Assembly (NCBI GenBank): GCA_001898405.1
Contig: MKTW01000002.1
Span: 556,175-620,174 of the forward strand
DNA: 64,000 nucleotides
DNA from: Sphingobacteriales bacterium 44-61
GTDB taxonomy: Bacteria > Bacteroidota > Bacteroidia > Chitinophagales > Chitinophagaceae
Direction: 5' to 3'
The notes under the pieces are model-generated. The model ran no database searches. It saw only the letters and a program-made list of their open reading frames with translations, and was not told the origin of the DNA. The stretch's first letter is position 1. Every line of letters begins with the position of its first letter. Of this stretch, positions 24,629-33,395 are shown piece by piece. The position numbers and the translations under genes are program-made.

Positions 24629-26923
24629 TTACTTAACTGGATCCGATACAGAAAATGGATAAGCCGCTTCTTCTGTTCCCCTTTGCTTATTTGCTGCAGC
24701 AGATAAATTAAAATTCAATGAACCTCCATTCATCAACGCAGTATGCCCCAACCAGTTTTTAGTATATGGCCGGCCATTCATTGTTATCGCCTGCACATAT
24801 TTATTCTCTTTGGAACTCGTGGGCGAAGTAATAGTGAGCTTCTTTCCGTTTTCAAACCGTATACTCATTTTTTTGAACAACGGGGTACCTATTACATACT
24901 GATCCGTACCTGGGCAAACCGGATAAAAGCCCATTGCAGAAAATACATACCAGGAAGATGTTTGTCCATTATCTTCATCACCACAATAGCCATCGGGCGT
25001 GGGCAGGTACAGGCGGTCCATCACTTCACGTATCCAGTATTGTGTTTTCCATGGCTCACCTGCATAATTGTACAGGTAGATCATGTGCTGGATCGGCTGG
25101 TTGCCATGTGCATATTGTCCCATGTTCATTACCTGCATTTCCTTTATTTCATGGATCACTTTTTTATAATAGCTCTCATCGAATGTAGGAGGCATGATAA
25201 ATACAGAGTCCAGCATTTTCACAAACTCTTTCTTTCCTCCCATCAGCTTGATCAATCCGCGAACATCATGAAACACACTCCAGGTATAATGCCAGCTATT
25301 GCCTTCTGTAAATGCGCCACCCCATTTGAAAGGATTGAAAGGTGACTGAAAACTTCCGTCCTTGTTTTTTCCACGCATCAGCTTGCTGCTGTCGTCAAAC
25401 AGGTTGCGATAGTTCATGGCGCGTTTGGCATATAATTCCACTTCTTCAGCAGGGCGGCCCAAAGCTTTTCCCAGGCGGGAGATCATATAATCATCATAAG
25501 CATACTCTAATGTGCGTGCTGCATTTTCATTGATGCCTACATCAAAAGGCACATAGCCCAACTCATTATAATAGGTATAGCCCTTGCGGCCTACGGCCGT
25601 TAGCGGCCCTTCACTATTGGCATCTTTCAATAAAGCCTCATACAAAGTATGGATGTCGTAACCACGCAATCCTTTCAGGTAAGCATCTGCCACTACCGAA
25701 GCGGAGTTGTTACCGATCATGCTATTGCGGTAACCTGGGCTGCTCCATTCAGGCAACCATCCTCCTTCTTTATAAGCATTCACCAACCCTTCCTGCATTT
25801 CTTTATTCACTGAAGGGAATACCAGGTTCAGGAATGGATACAGGGAACGGAATGTATCCCAGAACCCGGTACCTGCATAAAGATAGCCGGGCAATACCTG
25901 CCCGTTATACGGACTATAATGAACGATCTTTCCTGACGCATCTTTTTCATAATGCTTTTGCGGGAACAACATGCTGCGGTAAAGGCAGGAATAAAAAGTG
26001 CGTGTTTGATCGGCTGTGCCGCCTTCTGCAATCACCCTCTCCAGTTGTTTATTCCAGGCAGCTTTGGCTTTTTTCTTTACCGTGTCAAAATCATCCTGTT
26101 GCAATTCCTGCTGCAGGTTCAATTCAGCCTGTTCAAAACTGATAAAGGAAGATGCAACACGTGCTTTTACCTGCTGACCTTTTTTTGTTTTGAACCCGAT
26201 CACCGCACCAGTATGATTAGCTTGCTTCTCCAGCACATCTTTCTCCAGCACTTTATCATTCCATAAATAAGTAGTAGTAAATGCCTGGTCCAAATAAATC
26301 ACGAAATAATTTTTGAACCCTTCGGGAACACCGCCTCTGTTCCGGGTGGTATAACCAATGATCTTTTTTTCCGCAGGTATTATTTTGATATAAGACCCTT
26401 TGTCCAGCGCATCGATCACCAGGAATGCACTATCCGTTGCGGGATAGGTAAACCGGAATGATGCCGCCCTTTCTGTAGACGTGATCTCTGCAAGCACATC
26501 ATGATCAGCCAGGTAAACGCTGTAATAATAGGGTTTGGAAACTTCTGCTTTGTGTGAGAACCAACTGCCACGGTCTGCTTCCCTGAACACAGCCTTGCCT
26601 GTTATTGGCATCAATGCAAACTGGCCATAATCATTGATCCATGGTGATGGCTGATGGGTTTGTTTAAAACCAACGATCTTATCCGCATCATAAGTATAAG
26701 CCCATCCATCTCCCATTACTCCTGTTTGCGGCGTCCAGAAATTCATGCCCCAGGGCAAAGCAATAGCCGGATAAGTATTGCCATTGGAAAAGCTATGTTT
26801 GGAAGCAGTTCCTACGAGTGGGTTCACCCATTCCACAGGGTCAGTTACCTGGTTTACCTGTTGCGCAGGCAGATCTATATTCGCTGCTGCAATACCAAAC
26901 AGTAAAAAGACTATTTTCTTCAT
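24629..26923 (-). CDS. GH92 family alpha-mannosidase-type glycosidase
   Basis: A 764-residue secreted enzyme; the start at 26923 (MKKIVFLLFGIAAANIDLPAQ) gives a clean signal peptide. It matches glycoside hydrolase family 92: the N-terminal VNPLVGT segment, WTYTYD-like substrate loops, EGNSWHYTWSVFHD, and the catalytic region GDEDNGQTSSWYVFSAMGFY at about residue 648. GH92 enzymes are calcium-dependent exo-acting alpha-mannosidases. It lies 10 bp after the FAD oxidoreductase with golvesin-like domain. A second, more divergent GH92 is encoded at 31011-33395 in the same locus. Confidence 0.93.
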   Translation of the reverse strand: MKKIVFLLFGIAAANIDLPAQQVNQVTDPVEWVNPLVGTASKHSFSNGNTYPAIALPWGMNFWTPQTGVMGDGWAYTYDADKIVGFKQTHQPSPWINDYGQFALMPITGKAVFREADRGSWFSHKAEVSKPYYYSVYLADHDVLAEITSTERAASFRFTYPATDSAFLVIDALDKGSYIKIIPAEKKIIGYTTRNRGGVPEGFKNYFVIYLDQAFTTTYLWNDKVLEKDVLEKQANHTGAVIGFKTKKGQQVKARVASSFISFEQAELNLQQELQQDDFDTVKKKAKAAWNKQLERVIAEGGTADQTRTFYSCLYRSMLFPQKHYEKDASGKIVHYSPYNGQVLPGYLYAGTGFWDTFRSLYPFLNLVFPSVNKEMQEGLVNAYKEGGWLPEWSSPGYRNSMIGNNSASVVADAYLKGLRGYDIHTLYEALLKDANSEGPLTAVGRKGYTYYNELGYVPFDVGINENAARTLEYAYDDYMISRLGKALGRPAEEVELYAKRAMNYRNLFDDSSKLMRGKNKDGSFQSPFNPFKWGGAFTEGNSWHYTWSVFHDVRGLIKLMGGKKEFVKMLDSVFIMPPTFDESYYKKVIHEIKEMQVMNMGQYAHGNQPIQHMIYLYNYAGEPWKTQYWIREVMDRLYLPTPDGYCGDEDNGQTSSWYVFSAMGFYPVCPGTDQYVIGTPLFKKMSIRFENGKKLTITSPTSSKENKYVQAITMNGRPYTKNWLGHTALMNGGSLNFNLSAAANKQRGTEEAAYPFSVSDPVK

Positions 26924-26933
26924 TTCGCTGATT

Positions 26934-28943
26934 TTATTTTTCGGGTACAAAAAGAATGGCATCTGCCGCTAACACACCATCTGCGTTTTTATTGCTGATA
27001 GATACATAAGAAGAAGAACCTTCAGGCAATTTGAATTTTCCCAGATGCACCCACTCACCGGAAGTTTGTCCTTTCACTATTATGTCTGCCGTTTTGATCA
27101 CTACTTCCTTTATTTCCTTTCCATCAAATATAATATGTGTTATCCGGGAAGAGGCATTCTGCAATCTTGGTCTTGAATAAGTATATATATCATAATAACC
27201 TGCTTTGTTGATATAGGGGCGAAACCGCACTTCTTTTTCTTCCTTTGGAGTAGGGCGGGCAATGAAGGTATTAGGTCCATAACCACCGCCTTTTACTACC
27301 GACCAGGTACCTTTCTTTTCCACATACAGGGAATCGCTATTATCGATAACTGTTTCACGGGGAGTGCCGTCAACCAGCGGATTTAATTTCAATTCTTCCT
27401 GCAATGCCCATACATGAATATCCTGCACAGCTTTCTTCTCTTTGAGAGACTGCACAGCGGCAAGCCCCGCAGATTGACCAAGCACCATAAACACCGGCTC
27501 CATGCGGATGGAACCATAACTGATATGCGTTGCGGACAAACAAACCGGCACCAGCAGGTTATTGCATTCATTTTTCTTAGGCACCAGTGAACGGTAAGAA
27601 ATGGGATAAGGCGCCAAATTGCCTTCTTCCACATCCCCTTCGTTTTTGACCATGCCATCGATCACGATCCTAAGACTGTTGTGTGAATCCATGCCATAAG
27701 CAGCCATTCCTATTCCATCCTTCACAATCTCTTTGGATTGACAGTTGGCCTGCGTCATCACATATTCACCGACCATTCTCCTGGCTTCACGTACATACAT
27801 CTGCCAGCTCCAGTTGCCATTGTCGGCATACTCATCTTTGGGATAACCCCAGTCAAGCATAAAATTGCGGACTGAATCGGGAATCCGTGGATCATGCCCT
27901 ATGAAATACAACAACCCTTTGTTATAGATCTCATGTTCCTTCTGTATTCTTGCTCTTGTCTCATAATCACCATCAGGATAATCCCAGTTCATACCGATCA
28001 TATCTGTTGAGAAGCCACCACCGTTATTGATATCTGTTTTATGGTTTGGCATCAGGTCAAACTTCAGGATCTCACGGATATCGTTAGGCGCTGTGAGTTT
28101 TGCAATGTAACGGGGAAGCAATTCATATTTCGTGGAGTCATATCCCGGAGGGCGTGTGATCGGGATCCTGTTAGCTGGATCATTCGTAAGGCAGATCCTG
28201 AAATTGTATGCCTGCACATGCTTATCACCGCTGCCAATGGGTGGCAGCTTTGCATCGCTGATGCCCCACAGCAATCCACTACTGGGATCACCGGGGATTT
28301 TGTAGGGGTCCACGCCATCCGGGATCTGGTTGCCTCTTTGCGGAGTCTTTGACGGTTGCACCTGCACGCCGTTAAAGGTTTCATTGTACTGACTGTTGGC
28401 TTCGCGGCCTACGGTATAGGAAACTCCTGCTCTCGCCATCAGGTCGCCTTCATAAGAACAATCGATAAATACTTTTGCTTTTACAGTAGTTAGTTTCCTT
28501 GGCTGAACAGATACATTCTCCAGTTGTATCTCCCTGATCGAACCTTTTTCTTTTTTAGCAGATATGATCCTGTTTTGCCTCAGCACTTCCACTTTGGCAG
28601 ATTGAATGTATTGTTCAAATACCGATTCAGCTACACTTGGCTCAAAGATCCAGGCTTCAAATTGGTTATAGTGTTTTCCAACACGGCGGTAAAAATCAAG
28701 GCCCAATCCTGTAACAGCATATTTATTGCCAATATCAGTGTAGCCTAATCCTCCTGAAGAAAGTCCGCCCAAATGTTTTCCTGGTTCTATCAGCAAAACG
28801 GATTTACCCTTCATTTTGACAGTGTAAGCAGCTATCACGCCTGCGGATGTGCCGCCGTAAATACACACATCATAAGTTTTTTGCGCCCCTGATGCCAAGC
28901 CCAGAATTAAAAAACTACAGGCCAGGAAGAACTTTTGTTTCAT
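26934..28943 (-). CDS. Secreted FAD-dependent oxidoreductase with C-terminal golvesin-like domain
   Basis: A 669-residue protein starting at 28943 (MKQKFFLACSFLILGLASGAQ), a clear signal peptide. Residues about 22-60 carry the FAD-binding fold: DVCIYGGTSAGVIAAYTV, then LLIEPGKHLGGLSSGGLGYTD, as in the FAD_oxidored (PF12831) family. Near the end of the catalytic part RMEPVFMVLGQSAGLAA closes the FAD site. The last ~140 residues resemble the golvesin C-terminal-like, carbohydrate-binding-type domain (AGYYDIYTYSRPR, GEWVHLGKFKLPEGSSSYV, GVLAADAILFVP). Substrates of this family are not established. It is one of three such enzymes in the PUL, and the only one with this extra domain. Confidence 0.88.
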   Translation of the reverse strand: MKQKFFLACSFLILGLASGAQKTYDVCIYGGTSAGVIAAYTVKMKGKSVLLIEPGKHLGGLSSGGLGYTDIGNKYAVTGLGLDFYRRVGKHYNQFEAWIFEPSVAESVFEQYIQSAKVEVLRQNRIISAKKEKGSIREIQLENVSVQPRKLTTVKAKVFIDCSYEGDLMARAGVSYTVGREANSQYNETFNGVQVQPSKTPQRGNQIPDGVDPYKIPGDPSSGLLWGISDAKLPPIGSGDKHVQAYNFRICLTNDPANRIPITRPPGYDSTKYELLPRYIAKLTAPNDIREILKFDLMPNHKTDINNGGGFSTDMIGMNWDYPDGDYETRARIQKEHEIYNKGLLYFIGHDPRIPDSVRNFMLDWGYPKDEYADNGNWSWQMYVREARRMVGEYVMTQANCQSKEIVKDGIGMAAYGMDSHNSLRIVIDGMVKNEGDVEEGNLAPYPISYRSLVPKKNECNNLLVPVCLSATHISYGSIRMEPVFMVLGQSAGLAAVQSLKEKKAVQDIHVWALQEELKLNPLVDGTPRETVIDNSDSLYVEKKGTWSVVKGGGYGPNTFIARPTPKEEKEVRFRPYINKAGYYDIYTYSRPRLQNASSRITHIIFDGKEIKEVVIKTADIIVKGQTSGEWVHLGKFKLPEGSSSYVSISNKNADGVLAADAILFVPEK

Positions 28944-28986
28944 AGTTATTTTTTTTATGAAATAATATTTTAAATGCTGCGCAGCC

Positions 28987-30210
28987 TTATTCAATATAAT
29001 CGAGGTCTTTTCCAAATGTCTCTTCCATTTTCCATACTGCCCATAAAGCCAGCAATGCAGTTCCCGCCAATATCAATCCTGCTGAACCAAGCACGCCCAC
29101 ATGTGCAGTCCCCAGTAAGAACAAAGGAGTGAACAGGTTCACACTTCCCCTAACAAAATTGGGGACTGTGGTTGCCACTGTAGCACGCATATTCGTACCA
29201 AACTGTTCTGCTCCTATGGTCACAAATAATGCCCAATAGCCGATCGCAAAACCCAGTAACAGGCAAAGGCCATAAAACACAGCCAGGCTTTGTGTTCTTT
29301 GTAATAAATAGATCGCTACTATTCCACAAGTCAGCAATACGAAAATGGCTACTGTTTTTCTCCGGCTTTTCAGCATCTGGCTGAGAATGCCACTGCTCAT
29401 ATCTCCGAGTGAAAGACCGATATAAGAAAACATAACAGCCTTTCCGGCATTCACCGGTTCCGTTAATCCAATTGCTTTTCCAAATTCAGGTGAGAAGGTG
29501 ATCAGTATCCCGATCACAAACCAGATCGGCAAACCGATCATGATACAACGCAGGTATTTTAAAAGCCGTTTCTTTGAAGTGAACAACATAAAGAAATTAC
29601 CACGACTGGTATTCTTTTCTTTAATGTGTTTGAAAATACCTGATTCAAACACATTAAAACGCAATACCAGCAAAGCCAGGCCAAGGCCACCACCGATAAA
29701 GTAAGCAATCCTCCAGTCGTACATGTCTGCAATAAAATAAGCCAGCACTGCGCCAAGCACGCCCACAGAAGCAACCAGTGAAGTGCCATAGCCTCTTATT
29801 TCTTTTGGCAATACTTCGGCAACCAGGGTAATGCCGGCACCCAATTCACCGGCAAGACCAATGCCTGCGATAAAACGAAGCAATGCGTACTGGTCAATGT
29901 TTGTTACAAAACCGTTTGCAATATTGGCTGCTGAATATAAAAGAATAGACCCAAATAATACCGACAGGCGGCCCTTCTTGTCACCCAATATCCCCCAAAA
30001 GATACCGCCGATCAGCATACCGGCCATCTGCATATTGATCAGGTAAATGCCCTTACTCAGCAATTGATCGTCCGGTACCTGCAAAGCATGAAGGCTGGGC
30101 ACGCGGACAATGCTGAATAATAAAAGATCGTAGATGTCTACAAAATAGCCAAGAGCCGCTACGATCACAGGAATGGAGAACAGGGAACGGGCTACGGACT
30201 TATTAATCAT
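28987..30210 (-). CDS. MFS sugar/acid transporter of the PUL
   Basis: A membrane protein of 407 residues from the ATG at 30210; an in-frame ATG at 30243 would add 11 residues. About 12 hydrophobic segments are visible. MFS signatures are present: GGIFWGILGDKKGRLSVLFG after helix 2 and RFIAGIGLAGELGAGITLVAE in helix 4, a pattern of the sugar- and organic-acid-porter branch. It probably imports the monosaccharide or oxidised product across the inner membrane. The gene lies between the SGNH hydrolase and the golvesin-domain oxidoreductase. Confidence 0.88.
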   Translation of the reverse strand: MINKSVARSLFSIPVIVAALGYFVDIYDLLLFSIVRVPSLHALQVPDDQLLSKGIYLINMQMAGMLIGGIFWGILGDKKGRLSVLFGSILLYSAANIANGFVTNIDQYALLRFIAGIGLAGELGAGITLVAEVLPKEIRGYGTSLVASVGVLGAVLAYFIADMYDWRIAYFIGGGLGLALLVLRFNVFESGIFKHIKEKNTSRGNFFMLFTSKKRLLKYLRCIMIGLPIWFVIGILITFSPEFGKAIGLTEPVNAGKAVMFSYIGLSLGDMSSGILSQMLKSRRKTVAIFVLLTCGIVAIYLLQRTQSLAVFYGLCLLLGFAIGYWALFVTIGAEQFGTNMRATVATTVPNFVRGSVNLFTPLFLLGTAHVGVLGSAGLILAGTALLALWAVWKMEETFGKDLDYIE

Positions 30211-30251
30211 AAATGGTGACTGTTTGATGCCGCCATGCGGCAATTATTTTA

Positions 30252-30989
30252 TCAGGATAATAATTTTTTCAAGTAAGCCGGATAGCTTTCTCCATCTACA
30301 GATCCATCACCACGGGTAATGCTGTCGCCAAAACATACAATGCGCTCTACCGGCAATTGATTGAATTGAATAAACTGGCTCACAGCCAAACCCAAAAAGC
30401 GGTATCCGTTTGGAGTAGGGTGCACACCATCGTTTTTTTTGCTGTTCTCTTCATTGCGCAGGAGGCTGTCTTTATCCGTTCCGATCTTTCCCACTTTTTC
30501 GAATAGCGACCCTACATCAAAAAAAGAAGCCGACTTCTCTGCAGCCACTTCTTTAATGATCGTATTCATAGCGACTCTTTTACCGGAAGGTCCTTCGGGT
30601 TGAAAGAAGTCTGCAGGATGGCGTGTCAGCAAATAAGGTTCATAAAAAGGAAGAATGGTCATCAGTAACAGTTTACTGCCACTGTCCATGATCTTACCAG
30701 AAAGCTCACGGAGATTAGTCCTGAACTTATCAGGAGGCACAAACTTGCCATTGTTCATATCATTGGTACCGATCATCATGATGGTCAAACTCGGTTTATG
30801 TGCCAGGCAATCGGTATCGATCCGCTTCAACAGATTATTGGTGTTATTACCGGATATACCAGCATTCACCACAAGTTCCAATGCTCCGCTCCGTTTATTC
30901 GTGGAAGACGCAGATGCCTGCAATAAGCCTGCACTTCCCAGTGTTGAGGCAAGGATGGCTGACCGGCGGATAAAATCTTTTCTGTGCAT
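30252..30989 (-). CDS. SGNH/GDSL hydrolase with circularly permuted motif order
   Basis: A 245-residue exported hydrolase. The N-terminus (MHRKDFIRRSAILASTLG) resembles a Tat-type or Sec signal peptide. Motif order is unusual. The Gly block GISGN is at residues 44-48, block III GTND at 74-77, and the Asp-His block DGVHPT at 187-192. The nucleophile block GDSITRG, normally first, is at 221-227, followed by the helix ESYPAYLKKLLS that ends the protein. All catalytic residues are present (Ser223, Gly44, Asn76, Asp187, His190), so an active circular permutant is likely. SGNH enzymes remove acetyl or other acyl groups from glycans; within this PUL a deacetylase role is inferred. Confidence 0.88.
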   Translation of the reverse strand: MHRKDFIRRSAILASTLGSAGLLQASASSTNKRSGALELVVNAGISGNNTNNLLKRIDTDCLAHKPSLTIMMIGTNDMNNGKFVPPDKFRTNLRELSGKIMDSGSKLLLMTILPFYEPYLLTRHPADFFQPEGPSGKRVAMNTIIKEVAAEKSASFFDVGSLFEKVGKIGTDKDSLLRNEENSKKNDGVHPTPNGYRFLGLAVSQFIQFNQLPVERIVCFGDSITRGDGSVDGESYPAYLKKLLS

Positions 30990-31010
30990 GTTTTCGTTTT
31001 TGATTCAGAC

Positions 31011-33395
31011 TTAATCAATAATGGTAGACATGGAAGGAGGCGCATCTTCCGGTTTGCTGCCCCAGCGTTGATTGGGTTTAGGCCCGAGGTCAAGCACCAG
31101 CTTTCCTCCATTCACCAGTTCACTATGATAAAACCAGGGAGATCTCAAAGGTTTGCCGTTCAGGCTGGCTGATTGGATATACCTGTTCTTATCTGTGCTT
31201 TTGGGAGCTTCGATCACGAATGTTTTGCCTTTATAATAATCTTCATCCAGGTGAATAGTGATTTTGGTAAAGATGGGACTTCCGATTTCATAGACCGGTT
31301 TAACGGCTCCGCCTCCATCCATTTCAAACAGACCGATCGCGCTCATCACGAACCAGGCACCGCCCTGTCCTTCATCTTCATCACCAGGCCAGCCATGTGC
31401 AGGCGTGAGCCCATAGTATTTATTCATGATCTCTCTTACCCAGTATTGCGTAAGCCAGGGTTTGCCCGAATAATTATACAAGTAAGCAGATTGCATTCCC
31501 GGCTGGTTGCCATGGTTCACAGCCGGCAAAGGACTTCCATGCTGACGGAAATTCATCGTTGCCCCATATTCAAAACCCCTGGTAAGCCGGGCATTGAATG
31601 AATCTTTACCGATCATTTTTACCAGCGCATTCACATCATGCGGCAGGAAGAAATTATACTGGAAAGCATTTCCTTCCACAAACCCTACCCAGGAATAGCG
31701 AGGGTTCTTTGCTTCACTTTGGGATAAATAAAATTCCAGCCATTTCCCATCCTTATCCTTCCTGCGGAAATAACGGATGGTTGAATCGAAAATATTTTTA
31801 TAGTTATATGCGCGTTGGATAAAATAATTATAATCTTCATTTTTTCCCAGCGCTTTTGCCATCTGTGCCACGTTCCAATCATCAAAAGCATAATCGATCG
31901 TGTTGGAACTCGGACCTTCGTACGGTGTACCAAAAACTTTAAAACGGCTCCAGTTACTGCCATCGGGTACATAGCCCAGCTTTTTATAGATATCCAGTTG
32001 CCTGTTGCCGGCCAATCCTCCACAAGGGTGGGCAATGCCCTGCTCGGTTTGCAACTTCTTCATGGCAGTATACGCTTTCTCCACATCGAAATTGCGGATG
32101 CCTTTCTGGAAAGCACTGTTCATTAAGGTTATTTCATGATTACCGACCATGATATCACAATACTCCAGACCAATAGGGCCATTGGGTAGCCAACCTCCTT
32201 TATCAGACATTTCGATGAATGACCTGATCCAATCGTTGGAATACTTCGGTGTGATCAATGACCAGAGTTGATTCAGGTTCCATTGCGCACCCCAGAATGC
32301 ATCACTGCCCAGCATAGGGGAAGAAGGATCTTTTACCTGTTGTACCTGTTCGCACATATCAACATACTGCCCATCCACATCACTGAAAGTGGTGCGGGAA
32401 CAATAAGCCCGGTAGAAATTTGTATAGAATTTTCTTCTTTCGTCTTCAGTGCCACCTTCCACTTCGATCCTGTTAAGGATCTTCGCCCATTCTGCTCTTG
32501 CGTTTTGCCTTACTGCATTAAAGTCCCAACCGAATGGTTCTGATTCCACCTGCAGGTTTTTCCTTGCCTGCTCAATGCTGACGAAAGAGATGGCAGTTTT
32601 CAATTGTATCACTTCACCTTCTTTGGTATTGAAGTTCAGGAAAGCGCCCACATCTCCATGTCCCCAATTGTATGAGGCAATACTGTCTATATCCGCATTC
32701 ACCCAGGTGCCGAACGATTTCATCGGCTTGTCAAGCTTCGCTACAAAATAAATGGTGTAGTCGTTGGAGAGGCTGGCAAACCAGTTGAACATTTGCTGTT
32801 TGCAAAAACCCTCGATCTCATAATCATTTACTTTTTTAATGGAGGCCCAATCCACCTCGTAAGGATATTCAGTAGGTATTTTCAGATCGAAAAGAATGCG
32901 GGAAGAATTGGAAGCCGGAAAAGTATAGCGTTGAAAACCGGTACGGTTGGTGCTGGTCAGTTCTGTTTTAATGCCATAGTCTTTCAGGAATACAGAATAG
33001 TAACCAATGGAAGCAGATTCAGAAGCATGATCAAACCGGGAACGGTAACCGGAATCCGGTTGATTGATCTTCCCCGGTTGGGTTTGCAAAGGACCCGTTA
33101 CCGGCATTGTCAGCAAGCCGGCCATTGCCCAGCTATGTATATGGCTGAAACCGGCAATATTATCTGTTGCATAATTATATCCTGCATGCGTACCGTCTTC
33201 TTTATTATCCGGGCTCAGTTTTACCATGCTGAATGGCATGGAAGGGCCGGGATATTGCATCCATCTTACTTCCGTGGTGCCGATCATCGGGTCAACATAG
33301 TCGACCGGTTCCTTTTTCTGCGCAGCCGCTTGCAAAACGTTCAATACAGCAATACAGATCAATATATTTCTCATCCTTTTCATGACTGGAATCAT
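31011..33395 (-). CDS. GH92 family glycosidase, divergent copy
   Basis: A 794-residue secreted enzyme. Met1 overlaps the upstream stop as ATGA; Met5 and Met8 are also possible starts (MKRMRNILICIAVLNVLQAA is the signal peptide). Family 92 features are VDPMIGT near the mature N-terminus, GFSHIHSWAM, VEGNAFQYNFFLPHD, and GDEDEGQGGAWFVMSAIGLF at about residue 671, where the first GH92 has GDEDNGQ. The two GH92 proteins are not recent duplicates, so different linkages or positions on one glycan are likely. The ATGA overlap indicates translational coupling with the preceding FAD oxidoreductase. Confidence 0.92.
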   Translation of the reverse strand: MIPVMKRMRNILICIAVLNVLQAAAQKKEPVDYVDPMIGTTEVRWMQYPGPSMPFSMVKLSPDNKEDGTHAGYNYATDNIAGFSHIHSWAMAGLLTMPVTGPLQTQPGKINQPDSGYRSRFDHASESASIGYYSVFLKDYGIKTELTSTNRTGFQRYTFPASNSSRILFDLKIPTEYPYEVDWASIKKVNDYEIEGFCKQQMFNWFASLSNDYTIYFVAKLDKPMKSFGTWVNADIDSIASYNWGHGDVGAFLNFNTKEGEVIQLKTAISFVSIEQARKNLQVESEPFGWDFNAVRQNARAEWAKILNRIEVEGGTEDERRKFYTNFYRAYCSRTTFSDVDGQYVDMCEQVQQVKDPSSPMLGSDAFWGAQWNLNQLWSLITPKYSNDWIRSFIEMSDKGGWLPNGPIGLEYCDIMVGNHEITLMNSAFQKGIRNFDVEKAYTAMKKLQTEQGIAHPCGGLAGNRQLDIYKKLGYVPDGSNWSRFKVFGTPYEGPSSNTIDYAFDDWNVAQMAKALGKNEDYNYFIQRAYNYKNIFDSTIRYFRRKDKDGKWLEFYLSQSEAKNPRYSWVGFVEGNAFQYNFFLPHDVNALVKMIGKDSFNARLTRGFEYGATMNFRQHGSPLPAVNHGNQPGMQSAYLYNYSGKPWLTQYWVREIMNKYYGLTPAHGWPGDEDEGQGGAWFVMSAIGLFEMDGGGAVKPVYEIGSPIFTKITIHLDEDYYKGKTFVIEAPKSTDKNRYIQSASLNGKPLRSPWFYHSELVNGGKLVLDLGPKPNQRWGSKPEDAPPSMSTIID

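Noticed and set aside
24743-26266. Several long plus-strand frames opposite the GH92 gene
   Set aside because: They are antisense shadows of a well-supported GH92 coding sequence with Cys/His-rich, random-looking products; similar shadows occur opposite the other large genes.
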